Shown piece by piece: positions 56,577-64,000 of a stretch of 64,000 nucleotides of DNA. This stretch comes from Schizophyllum amplum. Lineage: Eukaryota > Basidiomycota > Agaricomycetes > Agaricales > Schizophyllaceae. The position numbers and the translations under genes are program-made. The DNA lies in contig VDMD01000019.1 of NCBI GenBank assembly GCA_007026445.1, positions 475,829-539,828 on the forward strand, written 5' to 3'. Each line of letters starts with the position of its first letter. Position 1 is the first letter of the stretch. The notes beneath the pieces are model-generated. The model worked only from the letters and a program-made list of their open reading frames with translations, searched no databases and was not told where the DNA came from.

Positions 56577-57931
56577 ATGCGCATAAGCTGATTTCGTTCG
56601 GTGCATGCGGTAAGTCCTGCTCTAGAGCGTAGAAGATTACAGCAGGAAGGTCTTAACATACTCGTTCGACAGGGAGAGTTTACACAGGGCGAATAACGAG
56701 CGATCCGGAGGAGCGAGTTGTTGCGGTGAATAAGAGTTTATGGGCGTCCACAATCAAAAGTCCCATGCTGCGCCACGAAGCTTGCACCCTAGTGGCCCTC
56801 AAGGGTGAGTAGCCGATCTTCTGTCGCGCTCAGGGATTGAATATTGACTGACAATTGTGCCGACCAGGTCATCGCAATATTCCTCAGGTTTTTTGCTTAT
56901 GGTAGATCTAACTGCTTCGAGTATATGGCCCTCGAGCTGCTGGGCGCCGACATAGACACTGTCTTGGGAGACCCCGAAGGACTCACCATGCCGAACCTTG
57001 TCGCATTGGCCTGCCAGATGGTAAGCCGGTTGTCCCAATCTGCCAGCCCCATAATTGAAGACCCTTTATCCTCAGATCGACGCTCTTGAATACTTTCATT
57101 CCCACCACATCGTGCATTGCGACGTCAAGCCCCCAATTTTCTCTTCGACCTCAACTCGGCATCGGGGCTGATCAAGCTCATCGACTTCGGCCTGGCAAAG
57201 GTCTACTTTGACTCTAGCACTCATGAGCACGTGCAGCCAACGAAAACGAAATATGTGATTGGAACGAGGGCCTTCGTCAGCCTCAACATGCACCTGCATC
57301 GCGGTGAGCATGCTTTCTTACCAGCGTGCCGCGTGTCACTCCCCGGCCGCTTATATGCACCGTGCAGGTCCATCCCGTCGGGATGACATGGAATCACTTG
57401 CGTACACGATTGCGGCCCTTCTCTGCGATGGCTTACCGTGGTATCAGGCCAACCGTTCCGAATGTTTCGCAGTCAAGCAGACCTGGAGTGGCGCCGCGCT
57501 TTGCAGTGGCTATGATCCCGTCTTTGGGGAGTTTATCGACTATACGCGCTCCTTAGTATTTCAAGAGACGCCTGACTACGCCGGATGGAGGCGCCGATTC
57601 CTTACGATTGCCCCTGAGCTTTGCGGACGCCCACTGTACAACCCTGCGGATCGAGGCGTGAAGCTTCGTGAAGGTCGGAGAGCGCCGCGGGAACGGTGCA
57701 CCCGCCGCTGTCGCCGTTCGCCCAAAGCCGAGTTCGCATTCGTCTCTTGAAGGTCCAATCTTACAGGGCATGTACTGCCCCTACTCGACGTGGGGGAATC
57801 CTGAGCATGTGGCCGACGAGGATGTCATCGGGGATGAAGCGAGGATGGTGCGCGAGTCCCTGGGGTGCATAGAGGAGCTTCCGAAGGCAGACCGTGAACG
57901 CGAAGTTATGCATGTTGATGATAATGACTGA
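56577..57931 (+). pseudogene. CK1-like kinase, copy C, inactivated
   Basis: Close copy of the kinase at 29276 with exons in the same order: GRVYTGRITSDPEERVVAV, FEYMALELLGADIDTVLGD, HIVHCDVKP, LIKLIDFGLAKVYFD, RRDDMESLAYTIAALLCDG and a tail ending MHVDDND. Lesions: start region shortened so ATGCGCATAAGC runs into TGA; one extra T in a T run near 56890; one base missing in a C run near 57132 (KP then NFLFD out of frame); and a 10-bp local duplication (CTTCGTGAAG) near 57664-57673 that shifts the tail. The lysine motif reads VVAVNKSLW, so the Lys pair is altered. Two of the lesions are in homopolymers and could be assembly errors; the start deletion and 10-bp insertion are harder to dismiss. 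Confidence 0.75.
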
Positions 57932-58347
57932 AGGACCCATGATGGTTGGGCCGGCTCTTTGTATCTCATGATAACTGCACTTTACTCCTCGCTGTAATCA
58001 GTACATTCGTCTTCGGTGGGCAGCCGTTCCAAATGGGTGTATAGTGGCCATAGTCACGTACTTCAACTTCAAGGTGCCAGACTGCCTGGAGATTGTCTCT
58101 TGTTTTACGCGCTCGCGGTCCGTTGACTCGTGAATGAAGTACTCAACTTTACTTTTAATCTTACGCTGCATTAAATACTCGTGGCAGGTTTGGCTTGAAC
58201 GCAGCGCGTCTTGCAAGTTACTGATGCTTACACAAGACTCGGCTTTCAAGTCGAACATTGAACTTGCCTTCGGCATTTGCCGATAATTTCAAATACCTCC
58301 TTGTCCTTCGCTTTCATCATCGCTGAGGCTCGCCGTTGTACAGCGCC
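57932..58347. other. Upstream region of chromodomain gene
   Basis: No gene recognised. Confidence 0.4.
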
Positions 58348-61300
58348 ATGGCTGCGAAGCGCAAGTACAACCGCGAAGAAGTATCAAGGGACGGCGCTCC
58401 AAAGTACAGCCCCCCGCTAGAAGGAGAGCAAACCTGGACCGGAACGATCGTCGGCGAGCGGGAAGACGCGTTCAAGGTCAAGTGGGACCCGAACCCTCGT
58501 TCAGGAGAGAAATACGCGTCGACATGGGAGCCTAAGAAGAACTGCAACGACGGCATGGTTTTGGACTGGCGGCAGAGGCAGAAAATGCGGAAGCAAGGTG
58601 CGCGCACTTGCAGGGCGATAAGACGCGCGCTAACCGGGCTCACAGTGTCAGAGAAGGCGTCGACTTCGCGAAATACTTCATCTGCTGCGCGAGAACGTAG
58701 CCCCTCTCCCTCGCGTCCAAAAAAGAAGCGGAAAGTGGAACCCACTGTCGACTCCCAGACTGTTACGCGCGTGGGACCACCCAAAAGGAAACCCTCCAAA
58801 CCCACGCAGGGCGCATTCACGGCCGAAACAAGCTCCTCTACAGTGTCCCGTCGGCAAACAGAACCAAGTCAATCGCGCAGAGCACTAGAATCAGATGTCG
58901 CTCGACGCCACTCTGCCTCCACCACATCTCAACATGAGTCTCGACCGACCGCGGCTACGCGCACGTCTAGTTTGCGCAGGAAGCAAACGGCCGAGCAACC
59001 TGCTCGGGGAGACGAAGAAGACCAAAGCATGTCGCGCCCATCGAAGTCAACCCAGCGTTCCGGTGCAGGCGGTGTGTACGCCGATAGAAAGTCCATCCGC
59101 CGCTGACTATCTTGCAGACAGCATGCGTTCTCGATCGTCTATCGCCCATCGCAGACCTAGCATAGACACCCGCGATCTTGATCCAACACTCAAATCTCGC
59201 TGGGAGTTGTATGAAACCGCGCGCTCAAAGCTACCAGTACCCCGTCTTCCTGAAGCATCTGGGAAGGGCAATCGACGGCAAGACAGCAATTCCGAACTAC
59301 CAGTCGAGCATGCCTCTGTATCTAGGCCACCGTCGCCTCAGGCGCACCCGTCTCCACAGCTATTCGAAACGTCTCCAAATAAGCGCAACGCGTCGCCTCC
59401 CGCGGCACCTGCTCAGTCCAAGACTGGCACAGCTGATCCCCCGCAATCTCCTGTACGCCCGAATCCTCCAACCCCAGAGCTGCCACGCAGAAAGAAGCGG
59501 CCAACTGCGACCAAGCCACTCAGACCCCTACCGCGGGTATCACCCTCAGATTTCAATGGCCTTCCGCCGAGCGGAAGCGCTATCGAGAGCGCCGGCGGGC
59601 CCACTCAAGCGGAGACGATATCCGAGTTCTCGCCTGAGAAGCGGCGCACTCAATCGGAAGGTGTTGTTCAGGATACCAGTGTAGCCATCGAGGGAGACGA
59701 CGTCCTATCGCCTGTGCGTGATGACATGATGATTGGCGAGATGCAGCGTAGTCCTGCGCCTGCGCGGAAGCCACGACGACCACTCGGAGACGTTCTTGAT
59801 TCCTATCGGCGGCTACAGCCAGAAGCCGACCAGTTGATGGAGGTCAATAGACCTGCTGAGATGGACGAAATCGACGATGCGACGCGGGAGATGGAGTCGT
59901 ACGTCGACTTCGATGGTGGTGCTGGGGATGCCGATAGCGCTGCGCGTGCTAACGGTGCGCCGAGGAGCCCGGCAGCGGAAATGAACGAAGACGAGGACGT
60001 GGACTCTCAGCAGGATCGTATCTTGTTGCGGCAGGAGCAAGAGGAGTCGACGCAAGACCTACTCATGGAGGAACAAGAGGCCGGTCCGTCAACGGCACCA
60101 AAATTGACGAAGACGTCAGATGTGGACACGAATGGGGCGTCAGTCATGGTGCGTTCCTTCCATATCGCGTTTGTGGTGTAGTCGCCTGACTGTCCTTGTG
60201 TGTAGGTTCACCCCGCGACTCAGCCTGCCGTTACGAGGCAGAGAACATCTTCTCCGCCGCCAGAGCCGAAGTCTCAATCGCAGGACGCATCCTTTGTTCC
60301 TCCTACGCCAGAGGACTCGCAGCGAACTGGCATGGACATCACGGTTCGTGTCTTAATGCTCTCGCCCGTCTCATCATGTCTTCTCCCATATCCTTTTCGC
60401 CTCAAACTGACTTGTTCGCAACCGCAAGTCCTCGCAGGAGCAGCAACGCATTCAGGAACTTCTATCACGCAACGAAAGCCTGGTTCGCGACCTTGCTTCT
60501 AGTCAGACACAGTCTCAAAGTTTTTCTACTCGGGTTGAAGGCTTGGAAGACCTACTCTTGCAAGCGCGACGCGAGACGGGCGTCCTCCGAAATCAGCATG
60601 CCAAGCGCGATGCTATGTGGAAGAAGACGGAGAAGGACTTTGAGACCGCGAAGCTGGAGTGGGAGGCCAGCGGAAAGGAATGGGAGGAGAAAGAGGCCCA
60701 ATGGAACGCGGTCAAGGCGACGTTGAAAAGCAAGGCCGCGAACTTGGAGCAGCGGTGCGCCGAGTGGGAGGCTAAGGAACAGGATTGGCAGCAGGGCGAG
60801 ACCAAGTGGCACGACACGGAGCGCGAGTGGGCGGAGAAGGAGCGGCAACTGCAGGACAAGATGCAGGAGCGCGAGAAGGAGCACGAGTTGAAGATCCGCG
60901 ACATGCAGGAGAAGTTGAGCCAGATACAGAACGAGACCGCGACCGACAACGAAAAAGCCGCCGCTGAATGGACAAAGGAGCGCAACGAACTGCAGCGTCA
61001 GAACGCGGACCTCACGCATACCGCTGCTGAGTCGCTGCGCAAGGTCGCCGAGCTGGAAGTGCAGATTTCCGAGTCGGAGCGCAAGCTCGCTGACCTGCAA
61101 GCTCAGAAGACCGGAGTGGACTGCGCCATCGCTGATCTGATAGCCCGCCAAGCTGTGCTGGAGCCCGAGCTTACCAATGCACATCGTGAAGTTGCCGAGA
61201 GGACACGGGCCTTCAATGATGCCGCAAAAGGCTGCCAGATCGCTTTGAAGACGGCGGAGACCGCCAGCGATGCCCGTCAGGAGGCGTTGGATACGCTGGC

Positions 61301-63287
61301 TGAGCGAACGCAAGCCCTCACGGAGACCAAACAGGCCCTTGCGGACAAGTCGGAGGAGCTGTCGAAGACACAGCAGCTGCTCGAGGAGGCCAACAGCACC
61401 CTAGCCGTCACTCGCACGCACAAGGAGATGGACAAGCAGGAGTGGGCGGACGAGCGCGTCGCGTGGAGAAGAACGTCGAGAATTTGATCCAGCAGACGGC
61501 GGTGGAATGCAGGGTCGATTGACGGTTCTGGAGGAAAAGCTGAAGAGCACGGAGGAGGAGCTGAAGGAGGCGGTAGCCGCGCGCTGTCGACGCGGAGAGG
61601 GAGGCCGAGCTACTGAGAGGCGCGAAGGGGGCGGGGGACGCGGCAAATGTTAGGGCCACCGGCAGCGGAAGAAAAGGCCAAGGCGGCGGCGGAGAAAGTC
61701 AAGGCGGCGGAGGAGAAGGTCAAGGCGCGGAGGAGAAAGTCCAGGCGGCGGAGCAGAGGCCAAGGCGGCGGAGCAGAAGGCCAAGGCGGCGGAGGAACAG
61801 GCAACGGCAGCGAACGAGAAGGTGGAGGCGGCAGACGAGCGCGCTGCCGCGCTTCAGGATCGCGCAGACGCAGCGGAGAAGCGGTCAGCGGATGCGGCAG
61901 CGGAATTGCAGGAAAGAGGAAGCGCGCATGGCCGAATCGCGGAAGGAGGTCGAGAAGCTTGTACCCGCTGCGATGCACGAGGCGAACTCGCTAAGGCCGA
62001 CCTCAAGGAAAACCAAAGAAAACCTCAGGAAAGCCGACGAGGATCGCAGAGCCTTACAAGAGAAGGCTCAAGCTCTTGAATCGCAGCTTGCGGAGATGGA
62101 GACAGACGCATCGGAGCTTCGCGTAGCCGGCAACGCCGCCAAAAAGGACCTCGAGCAGCAGCTATTGCCTACGAGGAGCTCAAGGCGCAGTTTGGCCACC
62201 CATGAAACTCGCGAGGCGGAGATCAGTGCGGAAGTCTCCTCTCTGCAATCGCAGCTTGCGGTTGCCCAGGCGGTCATTCCCGCTCCCGCTGCCCGCGCCA
62301 AACCCATGCCTGTTGCCGCAGCGATCATGGGCGAGCACTCCGCTCTAACTGAGCGTCTTGCTGAGCTGGAGGCGCGCCTAGTTGCAGAGACGCGTGCGCG
62401 AATAGCTGCCGACGATGAGGTCGAGTTTCGTGCGCAAGAACTACATGGAAGCGTCTGCACACGTCGGCGACCTCCGTAAGGAGGCTGTCGCGCTCAACGC
62501 GCGCGCGACGCTCGCGAGGATCAGGTCAAGCGCGGTCTGGCAACCGTGCGCGAGACGTTGCTGATGCGCGCGCGGTGCGTTGGAGGGCGAGCGAGACAGC
62601 TGGCGAAAGCAGGCGGAGTGGGTGCGCGAGCTAGACGCCCGGACCAATAACGGAGAAGTCCGGCGGAAGGCCGCGGAGCGAGACGAGCTGGCAGAGCGCG
62701 TCGAGGCTCTGGCCCGTGGAGCGGAGGAAGCTGGCCATTGAGAGGGACAAGCGGGCGGAGGAACGGGACGACCTCGCGCAAGAACGCACGAAGGCTATTG
62801 GCAGCGCGAGACAAGCTTGTGGTACAGCGAAATCAGCTAGTCGTGGAGCGCGATGCGCTGGTTGTGCGATTGGAGGCTGTCGAGGCACAGTCTGCGCACC
62901 TCGTTGAGGAGCAGAAGATGGAGATCAACGCCTTGAAGAAGAGTCTGAAGAGTACCCGGGCTGAGCTGGAGCAGAAGGAGCACGAGTGCCGACACGTGTA
63001 TCCGTGCCAGTGGCGTCCCGACGGCATGAGTTGCGAGGCATTTTTTGAGTCTGTCGAGGTGCGTCTTGGATTTGCATCCTTTTCTTTGCCGTAGCTGATC
63101 ATGAATTCTGCAGGATCTGGAGACCCATGTACGACAGGATCATTTGAACGTAGGTAGTAGGCGCCCACGGAAGGCGCATATAGCTGTCGATTGTTTTTTT
63201 TGTGTACCATCGTCTCGATGCTTTCTTGAATTGCTGCATTTATTGGGTCACCTGTGTGTATCGAAAAGTACTATCTTATCTATCTGA
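58348..63287 (+). CDS. Chromodomain, long coiled-coil and C2H2 zinc-finger protein, 3' half frame-broken
   Basis: Start MAAKRKYNREEV in good context. Residues about 20-75 form a chromo-like fold: WTGTIVGEREDAFKVKWDPN, then STWEPKKNCNDGMVLDWRQR. A disordered region with a KKKRKVE nuclear signal and an SPVR/PRRPLGD-rich part follows. Introns (from about 58602, 59072-59119, from about 60149, and from about 60343) keep frame. From 60440 a continuous coiled coil of about 350 residues is visible (MWKKTEKDFETAKLEWEASG, EWEEKEAQWNAVKATLKSK). After 61460 the heptad pattern continues in alternating frames (AAEEKVKA, AEEQATAANEKVEAADERAA, RKADEDRRALQEKAQALESQ, GERDSWRKQAEWVRELDA). Near the end is CQWRPDGMSCEAFFESVE, spliced to DLETHVRQDH, a C2H2-type finger. 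At least six frame corrections are needed; the exact end is uncertain. Probably a nuclear structural or chromatin protein. Confidence 0.65.
61655..61835 (+). repeat. In-gene 21-bp repeat, (A)AEEKVKA heptads
   Basis: Imperfect repeats of AAGGCGGCGGAGGAGAAGGT code seven-residue coiled-coil units AEEKVKA, AEQKAKA and AEEQATA. The repeat explains local frame slips. Confidence 0.6.
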
Positions 63288-63499
63288 TGTATCTCCCAAT
63301 CGTCCAGCAGCGAGGTACGCACGCTCAGGCGCTTATTTACTGGGCGCAATTGAACACGTGATCGCGACAATCAGCCATCACTTGCCGAACAAATCAACTC
63401 GAGTTCATCCACGTTTCGTCTTCATTCTGCACGCCCATCATCTGTATCTATATGATCTGAACCCCACAACTGTACCCCCAGCCTCTTGTATCCTAATGC

Positions 63500-64000
63500 A
63501 TGTCTCAATCATGGAGAAGTCGGAAAGCACGCCTCTCAGAGCTCTTGCGCAGCGAAGGTGACGAGGAAACCGACGGGCTCGCTTTGGATCGGTTGCTGCA
63601 CGGACAAAATGTTATAGGAAAGACATGTGCGTCGCAGGTGCATAACAGTGAAGACGAACGCTGACTGGCCGTAGCGCGGACCACTGAAATCGACGCCATT
63701 CGTTTTCAGAATAAGGATCTACGTGCCCTCGGAACGCTGGAGTTCGGCCAATTTGGCGTGGTGCGTAATCATGGGATCCCCCTCGCATGCTTTGCTCACT
63801 GCAAACAAGGTTGATGTAGTGAACTGCCGCCTCGACGGACGCGTCTACATTCGCAAGTCGATTGAGAAGCAGATCGCCCTCCGGAACCGCCAGGTGCGTT
63901 GCCTTCCCGTTGATTATGCAACCGCTGACCCTCTCTCAGCAATGTTTCCCGCAGTTGGAACGCGACCTACTGGCTCGGGCGCGCATATCCCGCTCGGCGT
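63500..64000 (+). CDS. Protein kinase, N-terminal part (runs off the window)
   Basis: Start MSQSWRSRKARLSELLRSEG. After three short introns it reads TTEIDAIRFQNKDLRALGTL, a glycine-loop-like LGTLEFGQFGVVDVVNCRLD, GRVYIRKSIEKQIALRNRQ (Lys of the VAIK-like strand in YIRKSI) and QCFPQLERDLLARARISRS (alpha-C region with Glu in LERDLL). The rest lies beyond 64000. This resembles basidiomycete Ser/Thr kinases of unassigned subfamily; role not predictable. Confidence 0.6.

Noticed and set aside
59000..59120. Apparent frameshift between two long frames of the chromodomain gene
   Set aside because: Explained by a normal intron, GTGTGT...CTTGCAG at 59072-59119, with a CTGAC branch site.
60552..61313. 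253-codon leucine-rich minus-strand frame
   Set aside because: Mirror image of the Glu/Lys-rich coiled coil on the plus strand.
1..64000. CRISPR arrays, bacterial operons, tRNA or rRNA genes
   Set aside because: The window is eukaryotic; no regularly spaced repeats, and no tRNA T-loop/cloverleaf or rRNA-like sequence was noticed by eye. A dedicated tRNA scan could still find one.

Overview
The window looks like nuclear DNA of a wood-decay type basidiomycete (Agaricomycetes; Polyporales would fit but the sequence does not prove it). The support is dense GC-rich genes cut by many 45-60 bp GT-AG introns, a fungal-specific FuA-type glutathione transferase, expanded families of CK1-like kinases and small secreted proteins, and chitinases with fungal linkers and binding modules.

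Layout. 0-0.6 kb: 3' end of an AGC (Ypk/SGK-like) kinase. 1.2-14.7 kb: a GH18 chitinase locus with three paralogues on the + strand (2.9, 6.7 and 13.0 kb) and, divergently at 1.2-1.4 kb, a 50-residue gene that encodes only their signal peptide and propeptide. Inside this locus lie a 171-aa unknown protein, a frame-broken cullin-N-terminal-like gene and an RBM18-type RNA-binding gene. 16.6-24.5 kb: FuA glutathione transferase, F-box protein, a small secreted candidate, a palindrome-rich gene-free stretch and a secreted, tail-anchored protein. 25-44 kb: a duplication-rich accessory segment with three copies of an unknown small secreted protein (SSP-1 to SSP-3), one class I glutamine amidotransferase (GATase) and three decayed copies, two CK1-like kinase copies, and a CUE-domain ER protein. 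One kinase copy is split by a 1.76 kb CACTA-like element with 33-bp inverted repeats and a 3-bp target duplication. 44.7-64 kb: an N-terminally anchored disordered/coiled-coil protein, a PHO89-type phosphate permease, a PQ-loop membrane protein, an aldo-keto reductase, a third (dead) CK1 copy, a chromodomain/coiled-coil/zinc-finger protein, and the start of another kinase at the right edge.

How the genes relate. The chitinases share a signal peptide, a propeptide ending in a dibasic (Kex2-type) site and the GH18 domain, but differ at the C-terminus (CBM5/12-like, CBM19-like, or none), so they look like tandem duplicates that diverged by tail exchange. The 25-44 kb block grew by copying a unit holding the GATase 3' half plus SSP, and separately the kinase.

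Caution. Many otherwise conserved genes need one- or two-base frame corrections, often at homopolymers. Small-indel assembly error is the simplest explanation, so 'pseudogene' calls that rest only on frameshifts are provisional. The transposon-split kinase and the rearranged GATase copies do not depend on that.
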